Origin: Oxalobacteraceae bacterium
GTDB lineage: Bacteria; Pseudomonadota; Gammaproteobacteria; Burkholderiales; Burkholderiaceae_D
Length of the DNA: 8,749 nucleotides
Assembly (NCBI GenBank): GCA_027485535.1
Contig: JAIXQV010000240.1
Span: 1-8,749 of the forward strand
Direction of reading: 5' to 3'
The stretch's first letter is position 1, and each line of letters opens with the position of its first letter. Below are positions 1 to 6,225 of the stretch, in pieces. Both the position numbers and the translations under genes were made by a program. The notes below the pieces were generated by a model that searched no databases, was not told the origin of the DNA, and worked only from the letters and a program-made list of their open reading frames with translations.

Positions 1-102
1 CGAAATCGCGTTAATGACCGCTGGCCGCTCTTTGGTTTTAAGACGATGCAACTCGTCTTTCAACATCTCCGCGCCTTCTTTAGTCAGGGGGATGGTATTC
101 AT
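1..102 (-). CDS. greA: Transcription elongation factor GreA, N-terminal fragment
   Basis: GreA binds RNA polymerase through the secondary channel and stimulates cleavage of backtracked transcripts. Only the first 34 codons are present; the gene continues past the left edge. I translated it by hand: it opens MNTIPLTKEGAEMLKDELHR and continues with LKTKERPAVINAIS, matching the conserved start of the GreA N-terminal coiled coil (the family typically begins with a short strand, then T.eG...L..EL..Lk...RP.v...I). The ATG at 100-102 has a purine-rich GAGAA about 8 bases upstream as ribosome binding site. carB lies upstream on the same strand, an order common in Proteobacteria. The 208-base gap between them holds a promoter-like -10 and a terminator, so greA is probably expressed at least partly on its own. 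Confidence 0.93.
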   Translation of the reverse strand, partial: MNTIPLTKEGAEMLKDELHRLKTKERPAVINAIS

Positions 103-141
103 GGTGTTTTCTCGAAAATGAAAAAATTTTTCTCGCAAATC

Positions 142-176
142 AAAAATAACAGAGGCTGCGGATCGCGCAGCCTCTG
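142..176 (-). terminator. Intrinsic terminator in the carB-greA gap / greA leader
   Basis: On the minus strand, CAGAGGCTGCG (176-166) pairs perfectly with CGCAGCCTCTG (160-150) across a 5-base loop, giving an 11-bp GC-rich stem. The next bases, TTATTTTT (149-142), form the U-tract. The plus strand lacks such a tract, so it acts on minus-strand transcripts. It ends only about 40 bases before the greA start codon, so it lies in the greA 5' leader as well as being positioned to end carAB transcripts. Whether it ends the operon, attenuates greA, or both cannot be decided from sequence. Confidence 0.8.
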
Positions 177-190
177 GGAATGTTTTGATA

Positions 191-196
191 ATTATA
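191..196 (-). promoter_or_regulatory. Candidate greA promoter -10 (TATAAT)
   Basis: A perfect TATAAT lies on the minus strand between the carB stop and the terminator hairpin. Transcription would begin near 184, giving a leader of about 80 bases that runs through the hairpin before the greA start. The 15-18 base spacings upstream hold no good -35 (CCACCG or nearby), and the extended -10 TG is only half matched (TCA). The -10 is strong, but the promoter as a whole is uncertain. Confidence 0.5.
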
Positions 197-310
197 TGAC
201 TACTTTGAAAAGACGGTGGTGGGTTCAGTGCTTATCCGATGTCGCCGCAATGCACCACCTCCCACCTGCCCGGCGAACCTGCCAGGACAAGGCAGCATCA
301 TTTCAGATCG

Positions 311-3300
311 TCAGCCGGGTAACGAGGCATGCATGCCCTGAAGATCATACACATGCAACTCATCGAGATGCGCCATCCCGGCCACTGCTGCCTCAGCGCC
401 CGCAATCGTGGTGTAGGTCGTGACACGCGCGCCCAAGGCCGACGTACGGATCGTGCGCGAGTCGTTGATCGCATTACGCTTTTCTTCCACCGTATTGATC
501 ACCAACGCGATCTCGTTGTTCTTGATCATATCGACAATATGCGGCCGGCCCTCAGCGACTTTATTCACCGTCTGCACAGGAATGCCAGCGGCGGCGATCG
601 CAGCGGCGGTACCTTTGGTCGCAACGACGGTAAAACCGATACCGACTAGCGACCGCGCGATCTCTACCGCGCGCGGTTTATCACTGTTCTTCACCGACAG
701 GAATACCTTGCCCGCAGTAGGTAGCCGCACACCGGCACCCAGCTGTGACTTGACGAAAGCCTCACCAAAGGTTTTACCAACGCCCATCACCTCGCCAGTG
801 GATTTCATCTCCGGCCCAAGAATCGTATCGACACCCGGGAATTTCACGAACGGGAAGACCGCTTCTTTCACGCTGAAATAATCCGGCGTTACCTCTGTCG
901 TGATTCCCTGAGCCTCGAGTGATTTACCCACCATGCAGCGTGCCGCTATCTTCGCCAGTTGTAAGCCGGTTGCTTTGGATACATAAGGCACGGTACGCGA
1001 AGCGCGCGGGTTCACCTCCAGCACATACACGATGTCTTGTAAGCTGCCATCGATCTCTTGCTGCTGTATCGCGAACTGCACATTCATCAAGCCAACTACG
1101 CCCAAGCCACGCGCCATCAAGGCGGTCTGGCGCTTCAATTCATCAATCGTGGCCGGAGATAGCGAATAAGGCGGCAGCGAACAGGCCGAATCACCAGAAT
1201 GCACACCCGCTTGTTCGATATGCTCCATCACGCCACCAATAAAGGTGCGCTCGCCATCCGACAAGCAATCAACATCAACTTCAATCGCGTCATTCAGGAA
1301 GCGATCCAACAGCACTGGTGAGTCGTTGGATACTTTGACTGCCTCACGCATATAGCGCTCGAGATCACGCTGCTCGTGCACGATCTCCATCGCACGACCA
1401 CCCAACACATAGGAAGGGCGCACGACTAACGGGTAGCCGATCTCCTGCGCTAGCGCGAGTGCTTCATCTTCATTACGTGCAGTGCGGTTCGGTGGCTGCC
1501 GCAGCCCAAGCTCATGCAGCAGTTTCTGGAAACGCTCGCGGTCTTCGGCAGCATCGATCATGTCGGGCGAGGTACCGATAATGGGCACACCATTCGCCTC
1601 AAGATCCAGCGCCAGCTTAAGGGGTGTTTGACCACCGTACTGCACGATCACACCGACGGGCCGCTCTTTGTCGACAATCTCAAGCACGTCTTCCAGCGTC
1701 AGCGGCTCGAAATACAAACGATCGGAGGTATCGTAATCGGTCGAAACAGTCTCTGGGTTGCAGTTGACCATGATGGTTTCGTAACCATCCTCGCGCATCG
1801 CAAATGCCGCATGCACGCAGCAGTAATCAAACTCGATACCCTGTCCGATACGATTCGGACCACCGCCCAGCACCATGATTTTTTGCCGGTCGGTCGGGTT
1901 GGATTCGCACTCTTCTTCGTACGTGGAGTACATGTAAGCGGTACCGGTGGCAAACTCGCCAGCGCAGGTGTCGACGCGCTTATAGACCGGACGCACGCCG
2001 TTCATGCGACGCAGCTTACGCACATCGCGATCTTCGATTTTCAGCAGCTTGGCGATGCGACGATCAGAGAAACCCTTGCGCTTCAAAGCGAGCAGCGTAT
2101 CTTTGTCGAGCACTTTGACGGTTTGCGTCTCCAGCCACAACTCAATATCGATAATCTCTTTGATCTGCGCGAGGAACCAAGGGTCAATCTTGGTTAGTTG
2201 CTGCACTTCTTCCAAGCTGAAACCCTGCGCAAAAGCATCGCCTACGTACCAGATACGCTCTGGCCCTGGCTCACCGAGTTCTTCTTCCAATACTTCGCGG
2301 TCTTTGGTCTTTTCATTCATGCCATCGACGCCGACTTCCAGACCGCGCAAGGCTTTTTGAAACGACTCTTGGAAGGTGCGGCCAATGGCCATCACCTCAC
2401 CCACCGATTTCATCTGCGTGGTGAGATGACTATCGGCCTGTGGGAATTTCTCGAAGGCGAAGCGCGGCACTTTGGTCACGACATAATCAATCGAAGGCTC
2501 GAATGACGCTGGCGTGGCACCGCCGGTAATCTCGTTACGCAGTTCGTCTAGCGTGAAGCCCACCGCAAGTTTGGCGGCGACTTTCGCAATTGGGAAACCC
2601 GTGGCCTTCGAGGCCAGCGCCGAAGAGCGCGATACACGCGGGTTCATCTCAATCACAATCATGCGACCATCTTGCGGGTTGACCGCGAACTGCACATTCG
2701 AGCCGCCAGTATCGACACCGATCTCACGCAGCACCGCCAACGAGGCGTTACGCATGATCTGGTATTCCTTATCAGTCAGGGTCTGTGCTGGTGCTACGGT
2801 GATCGAGTCGCCGGTATGCACACCCATCGGGTCGAGGTTTTCAATCGAGCAGACGATGATGCAGTTGTCGTTGCGGTCACGCACGACTTCCATCTCAAAC
2901 TCTTTCCAGCCGAGCAACGACTCTTCAATCAGCAACTCGTTGGTCGGCGACGCTTCCAGGCCGCGTTTGCAGATAGTTTCAAATTCCTCGGCGTTATAGG
3001 CAATACCGCCACCAGTGCCACCCATGGTGAATGAGGGACGGATAATGGTTGGGAAGCCCACTTGTTTTTGCACTGCCCACGCCTCATCCATCGAGTGCGC
3101 AATGCCCGAGCGCGCCGAGCCAAGACCGATCTTGGTCATCGCCTCTTTGAATTTCTGACGATCTTCTGCTTTATCAATCGCCTCGGGGGTTGCACCGATC
3201 AACTCGACGCCGTACTTGTCCAGTACCCCATGACGCCACAGGTCGAGCGCGCAGTTAAGCGCAGTCTGACCACCCATAGTCGGCAAAATCGCATTCGGCT

Positions 3301-3544
3301 TTTCTTTGTCGATGATGCGTTCGACTACTTGCCATGTAATTGGCTCGATGTAGGTGACGTCCGCCATCTCGGGGTCGGTCATGATGGTCGCGGGGTTGCT
3401 ATTGACCAGGATGACTTTGTAACCTTCTTCGCGCAATGCTTTACAGGCTTGCGCACCGGAATAATCGAACTCGCACGCCTGACCAATGATGATAGGACCA
3501 GCACCAATAATCAGGATGCTCTGTAAATCGTTACGCTTAGGCAT
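311..3544 (-). CDS. carB: Carbamoyl-phosphate synthetase large (ammonia-dependent) subunit
   Basis: CarB makes carbamoyl phosphate in the cytoplasm from bicarbonate, two ATP and ammonia channelled from CarA, for pyrimidine and arginine synthesis. At 1077 residues it is close to the 1073 of E. coli and apparently complete. The first ATP-grasp half (about 1-400) has Arg129, Arg169, Glu215, His243, Glu299, Asn301 and Arg303 at the same numbers as the E. coli residues. An oligomerisation region follows (about 405-550). The second ATP-grasp half (about 555-935) has HSGDS at 782-786 and EVNPR at 843-847. The C-terminal MGS-like allosteric domain (about 940-1077) carries TKGT at 976-979 and INT at 1016-1018, where UMP and ornithine effectors act in the family. 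The ATG overlaps the end of carA by 8 bases (ATGCCTAA), with GGAG about 10 bases upstream inside carA. This implies translational coupling and equal subunit supply. Confidence 0.99.
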   Translation of the reverse strand: MPKRNDLQSILIIGAGPIIIGQACEFDYSGAQACKALREEGYKVILVNSNPATIMTDPEMADVTYIEPITWQVVERIIDKEKPNAILPTMGGQTALNCALDLWRHGVLDKYGVELIGATPEAIDKAEDRQKFKEAMTKIGLGSARSGIAHSMDEAWAVQKQVGFPTIIRPSFTMGGTGGGIAYNAEEFETICKRGLEASPTNELLIEESLLGWKEFEMEVVRDRNDNCIIVCSIENLDPMGVHTGDSITVAPAQTLTDKEYQIMRNASLAVLREIGVDTGGSNVQFAVNPQDGRMIVIEMNPRVSRSSALASKATGFPIAKVAAKLAVGFTLDELRNEITGGATPASFEPSIDYVVTKVPRFAFEKFPQADSHLTTQMKSVGEVMAIGRTFQESFQKALRGLEVGVDGMNEKTKDREVLEEELGEPGPERIWYVGDAFAQGFSLEEVQQLTKIDPWFLAQIKEIIDIELWLETQTVKVLDKDTLLALKRKGFSDRRIAKLLKIEDRDVRKLRRMNGVRPVYKRVDTCAGEFATGTAYMYSTYEEECESNPTDRQKIMVLGGGPNRIGQGIEFDYCCVHAAFAMREDGYETIMVNCNPETVSTDYDTSDRLYFEPLTLEDVLEIVDKERPVGVIVQYGGQTPLKLALDLEANGVPIIGTSPDMIDAAEDRERFQKLLHELGLRQPPNRTARNEDEALALAQEIGYPLVVRPSYVLGGRAMEIVHEQRDLERYMREAVKVSNDSPVLLDRFLNDAIEVDVDCLSDGERTFIGGVMEHIEQAGVHSGDSACSLPPYSLSPATIDELKRQTALMARGLGVVGLMNVQFAIQQQEIDGSLQDIVYVLEVNPRASRTVPYVSKATGLQLAKIAARCMVGKSLEAQGITTEVTPDYFSVKEAVFPFVKFPGVDTILGPEMKSTGEVMGVGKTFGEAFVKSQLGAGVRLPTAGKVFLSVKNSDKPRAVEIARSLVGIGFTVVATKGTAAAIAAAGIPVQTVNKVAEGRPHIVDMIKNNEIALVINTVEEKRNAINDSRTIRTSALGARVTTYTTIAGAEAAVAGMAHLDELHVYDLQGMHASLPG

Positions 3545-4691
3545 GCTGACGTTTCTCCATCATGGCTACAAAGCGATCGAATAGCGACGCAATGTCATGC
3601 GGCCCGGGGGAGGCCTCGGGGTGTCCCTGAAAACAGAACGCGGGTTGATCTGTGCGCTCGAAGCCCTGTAACGAACCATCAAACAGCGAGACATGCGTGA
3701 CGCGGCAATTCGTGGGCAAGGTCGTCGCATCGACCGCAAAACCGTGGTTTTGAGAGGTGATCATTACCTGCTTGGTGTCGAGGTCTTGCACCGGGTGGTT
3801 CGCGCCATGGTGACCAAATTTCATCTTCACCGTCTTTGCGCCTGAGGCCAGCGCCATGATCTGATGACCAAGGCAAATGCCGAAAGTAGGAATGCCACGC
3901 TCGATGATTTCACGCGCTGCATTAATCGCGTAATCGCAGGGCTGTGGATCACCCGGGCCATTGGACAGAAACACACCGTCGGGTGCCAACGCGATCGCCT
4001 CTGCCGCGCTCGATTGCGCAGGCAATACCGTCACGCGGCAACCGCGTTCGGCCAGCATACGCAGAATGTTGTACTTGACCCCGAAATCGAATGCGACCAC
4101 ATGAAACTTGGCATCGGTCAGCGTGCCATAGCCCCTACCGAGCGACCACTCGGTTTGGCTCCACTCGTAACGTGTTTTGGTCGACACCACTTTAGCCAAA
4201 TCCATCCCGGTTAATCCGGGGAATGCGCGCGCGTGATCGATCGCGCTGGCTTCTTTCAGATTGGCGCCAGCGATGATGGCGCCATTTTGCGCACCTTTTT
4301 CTCGCAGAATTCGCGTTAGGCGACGGGTGTCGATACCGGCGATAGCGACAATCCCTTCCGACTTCAGATAATCCGGCAGGCTTTGCGTGGCGCGGAAATT
4401 AGATACTTGGAGCGGGAGATCACGAATGATCAAACCCGCTGCATGAATTTTGTCGGATTCGACGTCTTCAGGGTTAACACCGGTATTGCCGATATGCGGA
4501 TACGTCAGGGTAACGATTTGTCGGCTGTAACTGGGGTCGGTCAGGATCTCCTGATAGCCCGTCATTGCAGTATTGAAAACCACCTCGCCACTGGTATGCC
4601 CATCAGCGCCGATGGAAAATCCCGTAAAAATCGTGCCATCTGCGAGCGCGAGAATGGCCGGGGTGCGGTTGGCCGTAAAAAATGGCGGCAA
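3537..4691 (-). CDS. carA: Carbamoyl-phosphate synthetase small (glutaminase) subunit
   Basis: CarA hydrolyses glutamine and passes ammonia through a tunnel to CarB. The 384 residues match the usual family length. The N-terminal CPSase small-chain domain spans about 8-150, with GEVVFNTAMTGYQEILTDPSY at 35-55. The class I glutamine amidotransferase domain spans about 195-380: SNGPGDP at 243-249, nucleophile Cys273 in GICLGHQ, and His357 and Glu359 in FQGHPEASPGPHD complete the triad. The start is TTG at 4689-4691, chosen because AGGAG sits 6 bases upstream, the N-terminus aligns with the family, and the first in-frame Met is at residue 43, inside a conserved motif. E. coli carA also starts at UUG. 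carB follows with an 8-base overlap, and a strong promoter lies upstream at 4831-4859. Confidence 0.98.
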   Translation of the reverse strand: MPPFFTANRTPAILALADGTIFTGFSIGADGHTSGEVVFNTAMTGYQEILTDPSYSRQIVTLTYPHIGNTGVNPEDVESDKIHAAGLIIRDLPLQVSNFRATQSLPDYLKSEGIVAIAGIDTRRLTRILREKGAQNGAIIAGANLKEASAIDHARAFPGLTGMDLAKVVSTKTRYEWSQTEWSLGRGYGTLTDAKFHVVAFDFGVKYNILRMLAERGCRVTVLPAQSSAAEAIALAPDGVFLSNGPGDPQPCDYAINAAREIIERGIPTFGICLGHQIMALASGAKTVKMKFGHHGANHPVQDLDTKQVMITSQNHGFAVDATTLPTNCRVTHVSLFDGSLQGFERTDQPAFCFQGHPEASPGPHDIASLFDRFVAMMEKRQHA

Positions 4692-4702
4692 AGATAACTC
4701 CT
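4692..4702 (-). promoter_or_regulatory. Ribosome binding site that fixes the TTG start of carA
   Basis: On the minus strand AGGAG (4702-4698) is followed by a 6-base spacer and then TTG (4691-4689). It is among the best Shine-Dalgarno matches in the window and decides the non-ATG start of carA. Confidence 0.85.
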
Positions 4703-4830
4703 ATAGTTACCGCCGCACGGGCTGCCTGCATTTACGCTACGCGCCTGCTTCAGGCGTGACAAATCCGCAAAATGCGCGACATAAAGGGGTGAATGGGTGC
4801 CGTAGGCGGGGTCTGCGGGTAAACCGTCGA

Positions 4831-4859
4831 ATTATAGCGCGACGGCAACCTGCTGCCAA
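4831..4859 (-). promoter_or_regulatory. Sigma-70 promoter of carAB
   Basis: The minus strand shows TTGGCA (4859-4854), a 17-base spacer, then TATAAT (4836-4831): five of six at -35, six of six at -10, ideal spacing. The start would fall near 4824, giving an untranslated leader of about 133 bases before carA. I see no convincing pair of arginine-repressor (ARG) half-sites over the promoter and no second promoter as clear as this one. E. coli carAB has two tandem promoters, so a second weaker one is not excluded. Confidence 0.8.
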
Positions 4860-4871
4860 CTGCGCCAGCAT

Positions 4872-4909
4872 CCTCACAAACGTGAGGGCGCTAGCTAGGC
4901 GGCAGCGCC
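4872..4909. other. Two adjacent inverted repeats just upstream of the carAB -35
   Basis: CCTCAC (4872-4877) pairs with GTGAGG (4882-4887) over a 4-base loop. GGCGCT (4887-4892) pairs with AGCGCC (4904-4909) over 11 bases. They share one base, so they would form mutually exclusive or stacked hairpins. They lie 13-50 bases upstream of the carAB -35. No U-tract follows on either strand, so they are poor intrinsic terminators. They could be an operator for a regulator of carAB or chance pairing in GC-rich DNA. Confidence 0.3.
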
Positions 4910-4935
4910 GCAGACAGTGCAGAAACTACGGCAAG

Positions 4936-4958
4936 GGCCGCCAACAAGACTAGCGGCC
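4936..4958 (-). terminator. Weak possible terminator hairpin after the GlcG-like gene
   Basis: GGCCGC (4958-4953, minus strand) pairs with GCGGCC (4941-4936) across 11 bases, starting 8 bases after the stop codon of the GlcG/HbpS-like gene. The stem is all G/C, but the following bases (CTTGCCGTAG) are not a U-tract. At best it is a weak or factor-assisted 3' end. Confidence 0.3.
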
Positions 4959-4966
4959 GTGCGAAC

Positions 4967-5374
4967 TCAGAGTCCGAGTGCGGCAATGCCGGCTTTGGCG
5001 ATCTGCGCATCCTCGTTCGACTTCACGCCTGAGACACCCACCGCGCCGACGCAATCACCGCCCACCATGATCGGCACGCCGCCTTCGAGCAGGCCGTCCA
5101 AATCCGGTGCAGAGAGGAAGGAATAGCGGCCATTGTTGATGACATCTTCATAAATCTTGGTCTCGCGCTGACCTAGCGCAGCTGTGCGCGCCTTTGCCGG
5201 ACCGATCATGGCTGAGGTCGCCGCCGCGCCGTCTAGTCTCTGCAACCACAGTAGGTGGCCGCCGTCGTCCACAATCGCGATCGACACCGCCCATTTGTGC
5301 GCAAGGGCCTCGGCCTCTGCTGCTGCTGCGATTTTCTTGACGTCGTCAAGTGTCAGCGCTTGTTTGGTACGCAT
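4967..5374 (-). CDS. GlcG/HbpS-family (DUF336) small protein
   Basis: This is a 135-residue protein of the GlcG/HbpS (DUF336) fold family. Supporting features are SIAIVDDGGHLLWLQRLDGA at 31-50, a central helix rich in Ala and Lys (KARTAALGQR at 61-70), and the typical C-terminal stretch GGVPIMVGGDCVGAVGVSG at 98-116 followed by EDAQIAKAGIAAL. Members often accompany oxidation operons such as glc. One actinobacterial member (HbpS) binds haem, but the family's reaction is generally unknown, so a haem role here is not claimed. There is no signal peptide or membrane segment, so it is probably cytoplasmic. I chose ATG 5374 over a GTG 21 bases upstream because AAGGAA lies 8-10 bases before the ATG and inside the longer reading. 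It is transcribed toward carA, but a separate carAB promoter in the 275-base gap argues against a tight operon. Confidence 0.9.
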   Translation of the reverse strand: MRTKQALTLDDVKKIAAAAEAEALAHKWAVSIAIVDDGGHLLWLQRLDGAAATSAMIGPAKARTAALGQRETKIYEDVINNGRYSFLSAPDLDGLLEGGVPIMVGGDCVGAVGVSGVKSNEDAQIAKAGIAALGL

Positions 5375-5407
5375 GCTTTGCTTCCTTTCCTTCACAAAAA
5401 GGCTTGG

Positions 5408-5413
5408 ATTGTA
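5408..5413 (-). promoter_or_regulatory. Candidate -10 for the GlcG-like gene
   Basis: TACAAT (five of six) on the minus strand would give a start near 5401 and a leader of about 26 bases before the chosen ATG. The -35 position holds only CATTTT or similar, so the call rests on the -10, its spacing and the AT-rich setting. Confidence 0.35.
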
Positions 5414-5527
5414 CGATAAGACGCATACGCAAAATGAATATCACGCAGCGCCGCATTTTTGTATCGCATGTTACGCATTCGTCGAGCGGTTATTTGCTTC
5501 GATAATGCTTCATTCACGTGCGAAACT

Positions 5528-5556
5528 TTGACAAGTTAGGGCTAGATCGCTTAAAT
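5528..5556 (+). promoter_or_regulatory. Sigma-70 promoter of the NlpC/P60 gene
   Basis: TTGACA (5528-5533, perfect -35), a 17-base spacer, then TTAAAT (5551-5556, four of six). The start would fall near 5563, leaving about 54 bases of AT-rich leader before the ATG at 5617. It points away from the GlcG-like gene, so the 242-base gap carries two divergent promoters. Confidence 0.6.
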
Positions 5557-5616
5557 TTGTGTAGATTTTTAGCGCGTCCGGCAAAATTTATTGCAATTTA
5601 CAGATCTATCGATCGA

Positions 5617-6150
5617 ATGAGCGCACTGCGAACAATCACACTATCCCTTCTGCTCCCCTTGCTACTCAGCACATCTGCCGCGCAGGCAGCCGAGCAGGAC
5701 AATAGTGACGCATCAGGGGTTTTACAGCGCATCAGTAGCTTTACCGACCGCGCAACCAGCCTCGCGATTGAAGCGATGTCACTGGTCGGTATTCATTACC
5801 GTCGCGGTGGCAACTCACCTGAGCACGGTTTGGATTGCAGCGGCTTGGTGCGCTATGTGTTCAAGCAATCGAATGACATCGACTTGCCCCGCACCTCGGT
5901 GGAAATGAGTCGCGTTGGCGAGCAAATCGATAAAAAAGATCTCCAGCCCGGCGATCTAGTTTTCTTCAACACACTGCGCCGTACGTTCTCTCATGTCGGC
6001 ATCTACCTTGGCGACAATAAATTCATACACGCGCCAACACCGGGTAGCGCGGTTCGCATTGAAAGCATGGATTTAAACTACTGGAAAGCGCGGTTCAACG
6101 GCGCGCGCCGTGTGCTTGAGTCTGAAACCAACGATTCGTCTAGACGCTAA
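5617..6150 (+). CDS. Exported NlpC/P60-family peptidoglycan endopeptidase
   Basis: The 177-residue protein has a cleavable signal peptide: MSALRT, a Leu-rich core (about 7-18), then cleavage likely after AQA at residue 24. After a short spacer the NlpC/P60 domain occupies about 45-167. Catalytic Cys74 is in GLDCSGLVRYVF, the catalytic His126 in FSHVGIYLG, and the third polar residue is probably His138 in KFIHAP. PRTS and LQPGDLVFF are also family hallmarks. Such enzymes cut peptide stems of peptidoglycan in the periplasm. There is no LysM or SH3 domain, so the protein is a minimal single-domain form, and no lipobox, so it should be soluble. The reading frame stays open 99 bases upstream, but that part overlaps the promoter, so the ATG before the signal peptide is preferred. 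It lacks a clear Shine-Dalgarno (GATCGA precedes it). The gene converges on the patatin-like gene. Confidence 0.93.
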   Translation: MSALRTITLSLLLPLLLSTSAAQAAEQDNSDASGVLQRISSFTDRATSLAIEAMSLVGIHYRRGGNSPEHGLDCSGLVRYVFKQSNDIDLPRTSVEMSRVGEQIDKKDLQPGDLVFFNTLRRTFSHVGIYLGDNKFIHAPTPGSAVRIESMDLNYWKARFNGARRVLESETNDSSRR

Positions 6151-6225
6151 ACCCTCATCCCCATTGGCGGGTAGCGAACCTCCCAAGCAGTCATAACGGC
6201 GGATGGCCACCTGAAGTTTTGAGCT

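Noticed and set aside
46..423. Plus-strand open frame of 125 codons across the carB-greA gap
   Set aside because: It runs antisense through the greA start, the terminator hairpin and the carB end, has no family-like sequence and no ribosome binding site; it is a shadow frame.
1514..2197. Long plus-strand open frame (227 codons) inside carB
   Set aside because: It is antisense to the conserved CarB coding sequence, has no recognisable domain, and is what biased codon use in a long gene produces.
4573..4953. Plus-strand frame of 126 codons covering the carA start and upstream gap
   Set aside because: Arg-rich low-complexity translation, antisense to the carA start and across its promoter; no family resemblance.
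5375..5395. GTG start seven codons upstream for the GlcG-like gene
   Set aside because: The likely Shine-Dalgarno lies inside this extension, and the family-like sequence begins at the downstream ATG (5374).
5518..5616. Upstream GTG extension (33 codons) of the NlpC/P60 gene
   Set aside because: It would put the -35 and -10 elements inside the coding sequence and bury the signal peptide 33 residues from the N-terminus.
6151..6225. AACCCT ... AGGGTT pairing framing the gap between the convergent genes
   Set aside because: Only 6 bp separated by about 70 bases, with no compact stem or U-tract; I do not see a supported bidirectional terminator here.
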